A stretch of 30,857 bases of DNA from RSA11 sp965652565. GTDB lineage: Bacteria; Actinomycetota; Thermoleophilia; Solirubrobacterales; 70-9. The stretch is from the NCBI GenBank assembly GCA_965652565.1, contig CBFGWL010000030.1, forward strand, positions 1 to 30,857. The letters run 5' to 3'. The position numbers and the translations under genes were made by a program. Every line of letters starts with the position of its first letter. The first letter of the stretch is position 1. The notes beneath the pieces were generated by a model. That model was given only the letters and a program-made list of their open reading frames with translations, was not told where the DNA came from and made no database searches. Shown piece by piece: positions 1-6,829 of the stretch.

Positions 1-587
1 GCGTTGGCGCCCACCGCCGAGCCGAGGGCGCCGAACAACAGGTCGGTGTTGGTGTCGGCGAGGCTCTCCTGCAGATTCGAGTCGAAGACGGCGTCGGCCC
101 CGGCCTCGTAGATCTCGTACAGCGCGGCGTAGCCGAGGCCGATCAGAAACGTGACGAGGAAGACCCCGAGGTCGTGCCGCCGCAGATAGCTGCGATCCGG
201 GGGTGGCACGATCTCGAGCCGCGCCAGCACGACGTACGTGGCCGCGCAGGTCAGCATGGGCACGAGGAAGTGGACGACGTCGTCGTACCACCCGTAACGG
301 TTGAAGAAGTCGAACAGGTTCCCCCAGGCCTGGATCGACATCCCGACCACCACGGCGGCATCCAGGGGCCGCGGCAGATCGAGGATGCGCGGGACGAGCA
401 CGACCAGCACGGTGATCAGCGGGGCGGCCTCGAGGTTCTTGTCCAGGAACGCCAGCAGCACGGAGCCGATCAGAAGCGCCGCGCGCATGAGGTCGATCGG
501 ATCCCGGATGACCGGGTTCCAGTCGCCCAGGACCAACCGCTGCCACCGCGGATCCTCGAGCCAGTGCCGTCGCCTCTCCTCGCGCAC
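1..587 (-). CDS. YjdF/DUF2238-like integral membrane protein, partial (C-terminus cut off)
   Basis: The reverse strand is open from a GTG at 587 to the window edge, giving 195 residues without a stop. The N-terminus is charged and contains tryptophans. It is followed by hydrophobic segments around residues 33-48, 55-80, 105-125 and 140-155, so it should sit in the membrane. The stretch YDDVVHF near residue 100, then a second block with YEIYEAG and DTNTDLLFG, resembles the His/Glu/Asp pattern of the DUF2238 (YjdF) family, whose function is not established. AGGGTGG just upstream of the GTG may serve as ribosome binding site. The gene lies 42 bp downstream of the HTH regulator on the same strand, so co-transcription is possible. 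The family call rests on motif resemblance only. Confidence 0.62.
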   Translation of the reverse strand, partial: MREERRRHWLEDPRWQRLVLGDWNPVIRDPIDLMRAALLIGSVLLAFLDKNLEAAPLITVLVVLVPRILDLPRPLDAAVVVGMSIQAWGNLFDFFNRYGWYDDVVHFLVPMLTCAATYVVLARLEIVPPPDRSYLRRHDLGVFLVTFLIGLGYAALYEIYEAGADAVFDSNLQESLADTNTDLLFGALGSAVGAN

Positions 588-629
588 GCGACCACCCTAC
601 GGCCCCCGCGGCGGGACGAGGCGGGTTGC

Positions 630-1301
630 TCAGGCCGGCGTCTCGACGCGCTCCAGCTCGATGAGACAGCCGGCCGCGTCGGGATCGCGCGGCACGAAGT
701 CGGCCAACTCGGCGTCCGGCAACAGCACGTCTAGCAGCCCGCGGGTGATACCCCGATGGAGCGTGCAAACCACCGCCTGGTTCTCGTGGACCGCTTCGCG
801 GTAGGGACAGTTCTCCAGGCAGTGGGTGACGCGTCCTTGCCCACCGGCCGTCGTGCGGGGCTCGAAACCCAGCGCTGTGAGCGTCGTCGCCAGCGCTTGA
901 CTGCCGTCCTCGGCGTCGGCGGGGGCGAGCTCGCGGCCGATCTCCCGGCCGACCCGCTCCACCTCACGCAGCTGTCCTGGCCGGCTGGACGTGGCGCGGG
1001 CTAGCCACCGGCCGAGATCGGCGTACGCCGCCGGACGCGCGCCCCCCGGTCGCGCGTCCGGGGCGATCGTCCACGCATCGCGCGGGCGGCCGCGCGGCCG
1101 CCGCTGGCGGGTGCGGCTGACCAGCCCGGCCCCTTCGAGCCGCTCGAGGTGGACGCGTACGCCGTTTGGGTGGAGATCCAGCCGCTCGGCCAGCTCAGCC
1201 GTTCCCGCCGGGCGCTTGAGCTGCTCGAGCAGCAGGAAGAGCCGCGCGCGGGTGGGCTGCGCCAGAGGATCGTCGGGGTCGGTGGTGAGCGGGATGTCCA
1301 T
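630..1301 (-). CDS. HTH transcriptional regulator with C-terminal cysteine domain (SufR/ArsR-like layout)
   Basis: This 223-residue protein has a winged-helix DNA-binding domain at about 14-75: an ARLFLLLEQL helix, then a HPNGVRVHLERLEGAGL recognition region and a basic wing rich in Arg. The C-terminal half carries Cys161, Cys165, Cys179 and Cys212. The block ENCPYREAV...VVCTLHRG is typical of regulators such as SufR, which sense through an Fe-S cluster or metal; using these cysteines as ligands here is inference. I chose ATG 1301. A TTG at 1334 is in frame but would place a perfect palindrome (1316-1332) inside the coding region. That palindrome lies between this gene and the divergent gene at 1434, which suggests autoregulation and control of the neighbouring cluster. 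Confidence 0.8.
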   Translation of the reverse strand: MDIPLTTDPDDPLAQPTRARLFLLLEQLKRPAGTAELAERLDLHPNGVRVHLERLEGAGLVSRTRQRRPRGRPRDAWTIAPDARPGGARPAAYADLGRWLARATSSRPGQLREVERVGREIGRELAPADAEDGSQALATTLTALGFEPRTTAGGQGRVTHCLENCPYREAVHENQAVVCTLHRGITRGLLDVLLPDAELADFVPRDPDAAGCLIELERVETPA

Positions 1302-1315
1302 GTGTGACGAGTTTC

Positions 1316-1332
1316 GCACAGCCTGGCTGTGC
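1316..1332. promoter_or_regulatory. Palindromic operator candidate between divergent genes
   Basis: GCACAGCC-T-GGCTGTGC is an 8-bp perfect inverted repeat with a 1-nt centre, flanked by TTTC and AAA. It lies 15 bp upstream of the regulator start (1301) and about 100 bp before the divergent gene (1434). It has the size and symmetry expected for a dimeric winged-helix repressor. Its binding protein is inferred from position only. Confidence 0.55.
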
Positions 1333-1368
1333 AAATCACCTCACCGATGATACCTTTTATCTACTGAG

Positions 1369-1389
1369 GCTGGAAAAAAGACTTCCAGC
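1369..1389 (+). promoter_or_regulatory. Small stem-loop in the leader of the 1434 gene
   Basis: GCTGGAA and TTCCAGC form a perfect 7-bp stem around a 7-nt A-rich loop, about 45 nt before the start codon. A shorter GATA-N5-TATC dyad lies just upstream at 1349-1361. These may be a second regulator site or an RNA leader element; the sequence does not decide. Confidence 0.3.
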
Positions 1390-1433
1390 GTTCACCTCCC
1401 GCTGATGGCGGCTACGACCGAAAGGAGTTCGCC

Positions 1434-1865
1434 ATGAGTGCAACCGCAATCAAGGAGCGCCCGCGGACGCATCCGAGCCGAGCGACGCAACCGACGCGCG
1501 CGGGCGTCGCCAACGGAACACCGCGCCGCCCGCGAGCACCGCGGGCCGGCAGCGCGACCCGCCTCTTCCGGGTCCCCTTCCGCAGCGCGATGACCGTCGA
1601 GGACGCCGACCGGCTGCGACAGGCCATCGGCATGCACGTGCACCTGAATCGCAAGCACGCTTCCGTTGCCCCACCGCTCGGGGTGGCCGACCTCGCCCCC
1701 GATTCCGGCCTCTTCCTGGTGCGCGGCGAGCGCGAGGACGAGTGGAGCCTCGAGGGCCGCACATGGGGTTCTCCATCCGCTGACCTCGTGCGCGCCTGGG
1801 AACTCAGGGCGACGTACGCCGCGCAGTTGATCGATCCGGAGGCCCCGCGCCGCGATGGCGCTTGA
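1434..1865 (+). CDS. Hypothetical protein with basic disordered N-terminus
   Basis: I do not recognise this 143-residue protein. Residues 1-45 are rich in Arg, Pro, Thr and Ala and look disordered. The remainder (about 46-140) looks folded, with a probable helix around EDADRLRQAIGMHVHLN and a later WELRATYAAQLIDPEA segment. There is no signal peptide or membrane segment. AAAGGAG lies 6 nt before the ATG, a strong ribosome binding site, so the gene is probably real and translated. Its end overlaps the next gene (start 1855) by 11 bp, which points to translational coupling with the DUF488 gene. The divergent regulator and shared palindrome suggest controlled expression. Confidence 0.72.
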   Translation: MSATAIKERPRTHPSRATQPTRAGVANGTPRRPRAPRAGSATRLFRVPFRSAMTVEDADRLRQAIGMHVHLNRKHASVAPPLGVADLAPDSGLFLVRGEREDEWSLEGRTWGSPSADLVRAWELRATYAAQLIDPEAPRRDGA

Positions 1866-2235
1866 CGTTCGCGTCAAGCGCGCTTACGAGCCGCCCGAGA
1901 CGAGCGACGGCTACCGCGTGCTGGTCGATCGCGTGTGGCCGCGCGGCCGCAAGCGTGAGGAGCTGAGACTCGACGAGTGGGCCCGCGAGCTCGCCCCGAG
2001 CGCGGAGCTGCGGCGCTGGTTCGGCCACGACCCCGCCCGCTTCGACGGGTTCCGTGAGCGCTACCGGGCTGAGCTGCGAGAGCACGCCGACCGACTCGAG
2101 GAGCTGCGCCGGCGCGCGGGCGAGGGGCCGCTGACGATCGTTTTCGGCGCCCGCGACCGCGAGCACAACAACGCGGTCGTGCTCGCCGAGGTGTTGCGCT
2201 CGCCGTCCACCGCAGACGACGCTCGACGCAGCTGA
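1855..2235 (+). CDS. DUF488 family protein (YeaO-like)
   Basis: This 126-residue protein matches the YeaO-type DUF488 family along its whole length. The typical blocks are visible: RVLVDRVWPRG near residue 21, LDEWARELAPS near 42, WFGHDPARF near 58, and a C-terminal IVFGARDREHNNAVVL around 100-115. The family is widespread and small; its biochemical role is not established. The start codon lies inside the previous gene (11-bp overlap), and the next gene begins only 3 bp after the stop, so the three genes probably form one operon under the divergent regulator. Confidence 0.88.
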   Translation: MALDVRVKRAYEPPETSDGYRVLVDRVWPRGRKREELRLDEWARELAPSAELRRWFGHDPARFDGFRERYRAELREHADRLEELRRRAGEGPLTIVFGARDREHNNAVVLAEVLRSPSTADDARRS

Positions 2236-2238
2236 CCG

Positions 2239-3318
2239 ATGGCCGAGCGCTGGCGCCCGCACGAGGATCAGCGCCTGCGCGAGTGGTACGCGGCGGGCGT
2301 GCCCGTCACCGAGATCGCTCGGCGCCTGGGCAGGAGCCAGGACGCGGTCGACGCGCGCCGCCGCGCGCTCGGCGTGCCGGCACGTCGCCCGACCCCGCGC
2401 CGGTGGTCGCCCGAGCAGGACGCGCTGCTCCGCGCCTCCGCCGAGGCCGGCGTGCCCGCCGCGGCCGTCGCCCAGCGACTCGGCCTGCCGCTCGAGGCCG
2501 TGCGCCGGCGGCGCCGCGCCCTGCTCCCCTCCCGCCGGCGCACCCGCCCCTACACCGTCGCCGAGGACGAGGCCCTGCGCGAGGCGATCGCCCGGGACCG
2601 GCCGCTGCGCGCGCTGGCCGCCGAGCTCGGCCGCACCGAGGGGGCTCTGCGCGTCCGCGCTCACACGCTCGGGCTGCTGACCGGCGATCGCCGACGGCGC
2701 TGGACCCCGCGCGAGGACGGGCTCCTGCGCGAGGGCTACGAGCGCGGCCTCGGCTGCGAGGCCGTTGCGCGACTCATGCTGGGCGGGACGCGCACCGCCA
2801 GCGCGGTCTCGGCACGCGCCCGCAGGCTGGGCCTCGTCAGCTACGCGCGCACCTGGAGCGGCGAGGAGGAAGCGGCCCTGCGACGCGCCGCCGCGGCGAA
2901 CGCGTCGCTCTACGCGGTCGCCGAGCGCCACGGGCGCACCCCCGAGGCGATCCGGCGGCGCGCCCGCAGGCTGGGGATCGAGCTCGCGGCCGAGCCCGCC
3001 CCTGCCGCCGGCAGACGCTGGGCTCCCGAGGAGGATGCGCTCCTCCGCGCGCTCGCCAGCTCGCACCCCGGACGCCTCGCCCGCCTGCTCGGCCGCTCCG
3101 ACCGCGCTGTCCTACACCGGATGCGGAAAATCGGCCTCGCGAACCGCTCTCCCCATCGCATCCCGCCACGGCTCGCAGGGCTCACGCCCGGCGAGCTGCG
3201 CCTGATCGCCGAGGAGTGCTCGAACGGCCAAGTGAGGCGCGTCCTCGCCCTGGCCGACCGGCTCGGCCGCTCACCGGCCGAGCTGCGCCGGCTGGCGGAA
3301 GAGCGGGCCGCGGCTTGA
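2239..3318 (+). CDS. Multi-repeat Myb/SANT-like HTH protein (six repeats)
   Basis: This 359-residue, Arg-rich protein is built almost wholly from tandem repeats of about 42 residues: 4-45, 55-96, 104-146, 154-198, 205-246 and 260-300, with a diverged seventh helical unit at about 312-357. Each repeat begins with an aromatic residue and an acidic pair (RWxPxED, PYTVAED, TWSGEEE), has a central helix, and ends in LGRxxxAVxxRxRxLG, the pattern of Myb/SANT-like tri-helical DNA-binding domains. The linkers are basic. No enzymatic or sensor domain is present, so a chromosomal DNA-binding role is the likely inference. It follows the DUF488 gene by 3 bp, without a clear Shine-Dalgarno, which suggests coupling. 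Six such repeats in one bacterial protein is unusual. Confidence 0.82.
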   Translation: MAERWRPHEDQRLREWYAAGVPVTEIARRLGRSQDAVDARRRALGVPARRPTPRRWSPEQDALLRASAEAGVPAAAVAQRLGLPLEAVRRRRRALLPSRRRTRPYTVAEDEALREAIARDRPLRALAAELGRTEGALRVRAHTLGLLTGDRRRRWTPREDGLLREGYERGLGCEAVARLMLGGTRTASAVSARARRLGLVSYARTWSGEEEAALRRAAAANASLYAVAERHGRTPEAIRRRARRLGIELAAEPAPAAGRRWAPEEDALLRALASSHPGRLARLLGRSDRAVLHRMRKIGLANRSPHRIPPRLAGLTPGELRLIAEECSNGQVRRVLALADRLGRSPAELRRLAEERAAA

Positions 3319-3326
3319 GGTTGATG

Positions 3327-3359
3327 TGGGCCCCGATCGGCCGGGGAGGCCGGGGCCCA
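3327..3359. terminator. GC-rich hairpin, probable bidirectional terminator
   Basis: TGGGCCCC at 3327-3334 pairs with GGGGCCCA at 3352-3359, and an inner CGGCC/GGCC stem closes a GGGGA loop, with a GAT bulge on the left arm. It lies between the end of the Myb-repeat gene and the 3' end of the convergent tRNA-Ser. There is no T tract, as is usual for hairpin terminators in high-GC actinobacteria. Confidence 0.5.
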
Positions 3360-3378
3360 TCGAGGAGGGTCGTGCTAG

Positions 3379-3469
3379 CGGAGGGGGAGGGATTCGAACC
3401 CTCGATGGACGAGTAAACGCCCATAACGGTTTTCGAGACCGCCGCATTCAACCACTCTGCCACCCCTCC
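3379..3469 (-). tRNA. tRNA-Ser(CGA)
   Basis: On the reverse strand the acceptor GGAGGGG pairs with CCCCTCC, followed by discriminator G. The anticodon loop CTCGAAA gives anticodon CGA (bases 3435-3433), reading UCG codons. A long variable arm, typical of serine tRNAs, precedes the T arm with its GGTTCGAATCC loop region. The total is 91 nt and the 3' CCA is not encoded. UCG is a favoured serine codon in a genome this GC-rich. Confidence 0.96.
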
Positions 3470-3515
3470 GTGGTGACGGCCAAAAGGCTAGCGAGCGAGC
3501 GGCGACGGTTGCCGT

Positions 3516-3544
3516 TTGTACCCAGGAACGCTGGCCGTGATACT
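3516..3544 (+). promoter_or_regulatory. Promoter of the NTF2-like gene
   Basis: TTGTAC at 3516-3521 and GATACT at 3539-3544 are separated by exactly 17 nt. The expected transcription start falls at about 3551-3552, which coincides with an in-frame GTG, so a leaderless transcript is likely. Confidence 0.45.
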
Positions 3545-3551
3545 GCCGGGC

Positions 3552-3968
3552 GTGGACAACGGCGCTATGGGGTTTCTCGCCGGGGGATACGAGGCGTTCA
3601 ATCGCCGGGATTTCGCACGCCTCGAGGCGATGGTGGTCGACGACTTCGTCTGGAACGAGGCCGCCGAGGTACCGGGACGCAAGTTGTGCCGCGGCCGCGA
3701 CGAGTTCGCGACCTACATGCGCGAGTTCACGAGCGCGTGGGACGACTTCGCCTGGGAGATCCTCGGTGGCGAGACGCTCGCGGACGACACGATCATCGCC
3801 CGCGTCCGGGGCACGGGCCACAGCCACAAGACCGGCTCGCCCGTTGAGGTCGTCGTCCACCACGTCTGGCGGTTGCGCGACGGCAAGCTCGCGCGCATGG
3901 ACGCGTTCATCGACGGGCGCCGCGCGCGGGAGCACGCGGAGCCGGCGCGGTCGAACGGCGCCGACTAG
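3552..3968 (+). CDS. NTF2/SnoaL-like small protein
   Basis: This 138-residue protein has the layout of the NTF2-like (SnoaL) alpha+beta barrel. An N-terminal helix contains the common YEAFNRRDF pattern, followed by a VDDFVWN strand, a central amphipathic helix (DEFATYMREFTSAW), and late strands with VVHHVWRLRDGKLARMDAFID. Members include small isomerases, hydratases and binding proteins; nothing visible fixes a substrate. The start is uncertain: ATG 3567 is also possible, while an in-frame TTG at 3516 overlaps the probable -35 box and is unlikely. The gene is monocistronic and its stop overlaps the tail of convergent ytoQ by 4 bp. Confidence 0.78.
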   Translation: MDNGAMGFLAGGYEAFNRRDFARLEAMVVDDFVWNEAAEVPGRKLCRGRDEFATYMREFTSAWDDFAWEILGGETLADDTIIARVRGTGHSHKTGSPVEVVVHHVWRLRDGKLARMDAFIDGRRAREHAEPARSNGAD

Positions 3969-4423
3969 TCCTTCGCGATCACGTAGCGCAGGATCTCAAC
4001 GACCTGCTCCGGCTCGCGCGCGGTGGCGAGCGCGGCGCGGTTGATCTCCTTGAGCGCGTGATCGTGCTCGGGCGGGTGCAGCGTGATCAGCGGCTTGCCG
4101 AGGGCCGCGGCGTACCCGGCGTCGAACGCGGCGTTCCACTGCTTGTACTTCTCGCCGAAGCGAACGACGACCACGTCGGCTCGGTGCAGCAGCGTCTGCG
4201 TGCGCACGGCGTTGATGCCGGCGCCCTTGTGGTCGTGCCAGAACTTGTCGTCCTCGGCGCCGAGGATGTTCACGCCCACGTCGTCGGAGGCGGCGTGGTC
4301 GGTGACGGGCGCGACGAGGTCGACCGGCAGGCCCGCCTCGCGGACGCCGGCGGCGATGCGATCGCGCCAGTCGGAGTGGATCTCGCCCGCCAGATACACG
4401 GTCCAGGTGCGCTGTTCGCTCAT
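3965..4423 (-). CDS. ytoQ: YtoQ family protein (nucleoside 2-deoxyribosyltransferase-like)
   Basis: This 152-residue protein begins with the signature TVYLAGEIHSDWR and contains LVAPVTDHAASDDVG, a KGAGINAVRTQTLL segment and KYKQWNAAFDAGYAAALGKPL. These match the YtoQ family, a branch of the nucleoside 2-deoxyribosyltransferase fold. The enzymatic activity of YtoQ is not well established, so substrate and pathway stay open. It is cytoplasmic, with no membrane segment. TACGAT (4435-4430) ends 6 nt before the ATG, which suggests a leaderless transcript. The gene is divergent from trpB2. Confidence 0.88.
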   Translation of the reverse strand: MSEQRTWTVYLAGEIHSDWRDRIAAGVREAGLPVDLVAPVTDHAASDDVGVNILGAEDDKFWHDHKGAGINAVRTQTLLHRADVVVVRFGEKYKQWNAAFDAGYAAALGKPLITLHPPEHDHALKEINRAALATAREPEQVVEILRYVIAKD

Positions 4424-4500
4424 GAGGCGATCGTATCCATCCCGGTGTCGACCGGCGGGTCCGGCTTAGAATCGCGCCTTCCAACCACGGCAGGAGGTAT

Positions 4501-5865
4501 GTGTTGAGCGAGCGGACGAAGTACGAGTTGCCCGAATCGGAGATCCCGACGAGCTGGGTGAACCTGATGGCGGACCTGGGCCCGCCGCCCCACCCCCCGC
4601 TCCATCCGGGCACGAAGGAGCCGCTCGCGCCGGAGGATCTGGCGCCGCTCTTCCCGATGGCGCTGATCGAGCAGGAGATGTCCGCGGAGCCGGAGATCGA
4701 GATCCCGGAGGAGGTCCGCGAGATCTACGCGCTGTGGCGACCCACCCCGCTCTTCCGCGCCCGGCGCCTCGAGAAGGCGCTCGATACGCCCGCGCACATC
4801 TACTACAAGTACGAGGGCGTCTCGCCGGCCGGCTCGCACAAGCCGAACACCGCCGTCCCGCAGGCCTACTACAACAAGGCCGAGGGCATCCGCAAGCTCA
4901 CCACCGAGACCGGCGCCGGGCAGTGGGGCTCCTCGCTCGCGCTCGCCTGCCAGATGTTCGGGCTCGAGTGCGAGGTGTTCATGGTCGGCGTCTCCTACGA
5001 CCAGAAGCCCTACCGGCGGGCGATGATCGAGACCTGGGGCGCCACGGTCCACCGCAGCCCCTCGGACCTCACCGAGGCCGGCCGCTCGCAGGCCGCGCAC
5101 GAGTCGGGCTCGCTGGGCATCGCGATCTCCGAGGCCGTCGAGATGGCGGTCGCCGCCGAGGACACCCACTACTCGCTGGGGTCGGTGCTGGGGCACGTCT
5201 GCCTGCACCAGACGGTGATCGGCCAGGAGTCGATCCGCCAGCTCGAGCTCGCCGGGGAGTACCCGGACGTGGTGATCGGGTGCGTCGGCGGCGGCTCGAA
5301 CTTCGCCGGCATCGCCTACCCGTTCATCCGCGAGAAGCTCCGCGCGGGCAAGGACACGCGGTTCATCGGCGCCGAGCCGGCCGCCTGCCCGACGCTCACG
5401 CGCGGCGTCTACGCCTACGACTTCGGCGACACCGTCGGCATGACGCCGCTCATGCCGATGTACACGCTGGGGCACGACTTCGTGCCGCCACCCGTGCACG
5501 CCGGCGGCCTGCGCTATCACGGCGACGCGCCGAGCCTCTGCGCGCTCGTCAAGGAGGGCATCGTCGAGGCGACCGCGGTGCGCCAGACGGACGCATTCGA
5601 CGCCGCCGTGCAGTTCGCGCGCTCCGAAGGGATCATCCCCGGGCCCGAGCCGTCGCATGCGATCCGCGTCGCGATCGAGCAGGCGCTCGAGGCCAAGGAG
5701 GCGGGCGAGGAGCGCGTGATCCTCTTCAACCTCTCCGGCCACGGCCACTTCGACATGGCCGCCTACGACGCCTACCACCGCGGCGAGCTCAAGGACCTGG
5801 AGTTCTCCGAGGAGGACATGAAGGAGGCGCTCGCGCGCCTGCCCGAGGCGCCCGCGCTCGCCTAG
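4501..5865 (+). CDS. trpB: Tryptophan synthase beta chain, TrpB2 type
   Basis: PLP enzyme that joins indole and serine to make tryptophan. The length (454 residues) and long N-terminal extension identify the TrpB2 class. Lys114 in GSHKPNTA is the expected PLP-binding lysine, ETGAGQWG lies at 136-143, and the phosphate-binding GGGSN is at 263-267. No trpA lies nearby; TrpB2 enzymes often do not pair with TrpA and may act alone to salvage indole. AGGAGG (4492-4497) precedes the gene. GTG 4501 is 3 nt from it and TTG 4504 is 6 nt from it, so TTG may be the real start; the overlapping ATG at 4499 is out of frame. TAGAAT near 4466 is a likely -10 box. Confidence 0.95.
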   Translation: MLSERTKYELPESEIPTSWVNLMADLGPPPHPPLHPGTKEPLAPEDLAPLFPMALIEQEMSAEPEIEIPEEVREIYALWRPTPLFRARRLEKALDTPAHIYYKYEGVSPAGSHKPNTAVPQAYYNKAEGIRKLTTETGAGQWGSSLALACQMFGLECEVFMVGVSYDQKPYRRAMIETWGATVHRSPSDLTEAGRSQAAHESGSLGIAISEAVEMAVAAEDTHYSLGSVLGHVCLHQTVIGQESIRQLELAGEYPDVVIGCVGGGSNFAGIAYPFIREKLRAGKDTRFIGAEPAACPTLTRGVYAYDFGDTVGMTPLMPMYTLGHDFVPPPVHAGGLRYHGDAPSLCALVKEGIVEATAVRQTDAFDAAVQFARSEGIIPGPEPSHAIRVAIEQALEAKEAGEERVILFNLSGHGHFDMAAYDAYHRGELKDLEFSEEDMKEALARLPEAPALA

Positions 5866-5890
5866 CGCGTAGACAGACCCGCCCCGCGAC

Positions 5891-5931
5891 TTCGCGATTT
5901 CGTGGGATCCTCCAACACAATCACGAAATCG
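5891..5931. repeat. Intergenic hairpin repeat, copy 1
   Basis: CGATTTCGTG (5895-5904) and CACGAAATCG (5922-5931) form a perfect 10-bp stem with a 17-nt loop. It begins with a 19-base motif (TTCGCGATTTCGTGGGATC) that recurs with two changes at 5951-5969. It lies 23 bp after trpB2 and could act as its terminator, although no T tract follows. Confidence 0.55.
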
Positions 5932-5950
5932 GGATCACGCCTTGCCCGAG

Positions 5951-5993
5951 TTCGCGATTGTGTGGGATCAACCGGCGAAATCACGATCTCGCG
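5951..5993. repeat. Intergenic hairpin repeat, copy 2
   Basis: The 19-base motif of copy 1 reappears here 60 bp later as TTCGCGATTGTGTGGGATC. CGCGA (5953-5957) can pair with TCGCG (5989-5993). GATTGTGT (5956-5963) is also an exact complement of ACACAATC (5915-5922) in the loop of copy 1, so the two copies can form alternative folds. Confidence 0.45.
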
Positions 5994-6015
5994 GGGGTTC
6001 GTGTCCGGCTCTTTG

Positions 6016-6043
6016 TTTGCGTAGCCACGGATGTGATTACAGT
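6016..6043 (+). promoter_or_regulatory. lutABC promoter candidate
   Basis: TTTGCG (6016-6021) and TACAGT (6038-6043) are separated by 16 nt. TACAGT ends 6 nt before the GTG of lutA, consistent with a leaderless lut transcript; no Shine-Dalgarno is seen there. Confidence 0.45.
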
Positions 6044-6049
6044 GCGCCC

Positions 6050-6829
6050 GTGAGCCGACCGCGCCGCGTCGCCCTCTTTATCGCGTGCTTCAACGACACG
6101 CTCTTCCCGGAGACCGGCCGTGCGGTGGTGAGCGTTTTGGAGCGGCTCGGCCTGGCGGTCGACTTCCCGACCGAGCAGACCTGCTGCGGGCAGATGCACG
6201 CGAACTCGGGCTATCAGCTCGAGGCCGTACCACTTGCGCGGCACTTCGTGGACGTCTTTGAGGGCGCAGAGGCGATCGTCACGCCCTCGGGCTCGTGCGC
6301 GGCGATGGTGCGCGATCAGTACCGGCGGCTCGCTGAGCTCGCCGGCGACCCCGGCCTCGCGCGCGCGGTCGATGAGCTCACGCCGAGGGTGTACGAGTTC
6401 TCGCGCTTTCTCGTCGACGAGCTGGGCGTCGAGGACGTCGGCGCCTACTACCCGCACCGCGTCGCCTACCACCCCACCTGCCACTCGCTGCGGCTCCTGC
6501 GCGTCGGGGACGCGCCGCTTCGCCTCCTGCGATCGGTGCGCGGGCTGGAGCTCGTGGAGCTCGGCGCCGCCGAGGAATGCTGCGGGTTCGGCGGCACCTT
6601 CGCGGTCAAGAACGCCGACACCTCGGCGGCGATGCTCACCGACAAGCTGCGCCACGTGCTCGACTCGGGCGCGGAAGCGGTGACCGCGCTCGACAACTCG
6701 TGCCTGCTGCACATCGGCGGTGGGCTCGCGCGCCTGCAGACCGGCGTGCGCGCGGTGCACCTCGCCGAGATCCTCGCCTCCACCGAGGACGCCCAGCCAC
6801 CGGCCCCCACCGGGGAGGAGCGCGCGTGA
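6050..6829 (+). CDS. lutA: L-lactate utilisation protein LutA (CCG-domain Fe-S protein)
   Basis: LutA, LutB and LutC form the iron-sulfur complex that oxidises L-lactate to pyruvate. This 259-residue protein has the two cysteine-rich CCG motifs of the family, TCCGQMHANSG (Cys45-Cys46) and ECCGFGG (Cys177-Cys178), plus conserved single cysteines around PSGSCAA and HPTCHS. It is cytoplasmic. GTG 6050 gives the usual N-terminus, with RVALFIACFNDTLFP at residues 6-20. The reading frame is open further upstream, but that stretch runs through the hairpin repeats and is not conserved-looking. The stop overlaps lutB by 4 bp. Placement beside the rhamnose operon fits a role in disposing of the L-lactate made from lactaldehyde. 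Confidence 0.94.
   Translation: MSRPRRVALFIACFNDTLFPETGRAVVSVLERLGLAVDFPTEQTCCGQMHANSGYQLEAVPLARHFVDVFEGAEAIVTPSGSCAAMVRDQYRRLAELAGDPGLARAVDELTPRVYEFSRFLVDELGVEDVGAYYPHRVAYHPTCHSLRLLRVGDAPLRLLRSVRGLELVELGAAEECCGFGGTFAVKNADTSAAMLTDKLRHVLDSGAEAVTALDNSCLLHIGGGLARLQTGVRAVHLAEILASTEDAQPPAPTGEERA

Noticed and set aside
174..804. Long open frames on the plus strand at the left edge
   Set aside because: They are Arg/His-rich shadows of the reverse-strand membrane protein and regulator, with no family resemblance.
1804..3066. 420-residue reverse-strand open frame opposite the DUF488 and Myb-repeat genes
   Set aside because: The forward genes show clear family motifs; the reverse frame is low-complexity Ala/Arg/Gly typical of high-GC shadows.
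6011..6021. Copy of the rhamnose operator before lutA (TTTGTTTGCG)
   Set aside because: It shares only part of TTTCTGTTCG and has no second arm, so it is not good evidence of shared control.
5942..6049. Upstream in-frame extension of lutA
   Set aside because: It reads through the hairpin repeat and promoter region and has no family resemblance; GTG 6050 fits the LutA N-terminus.
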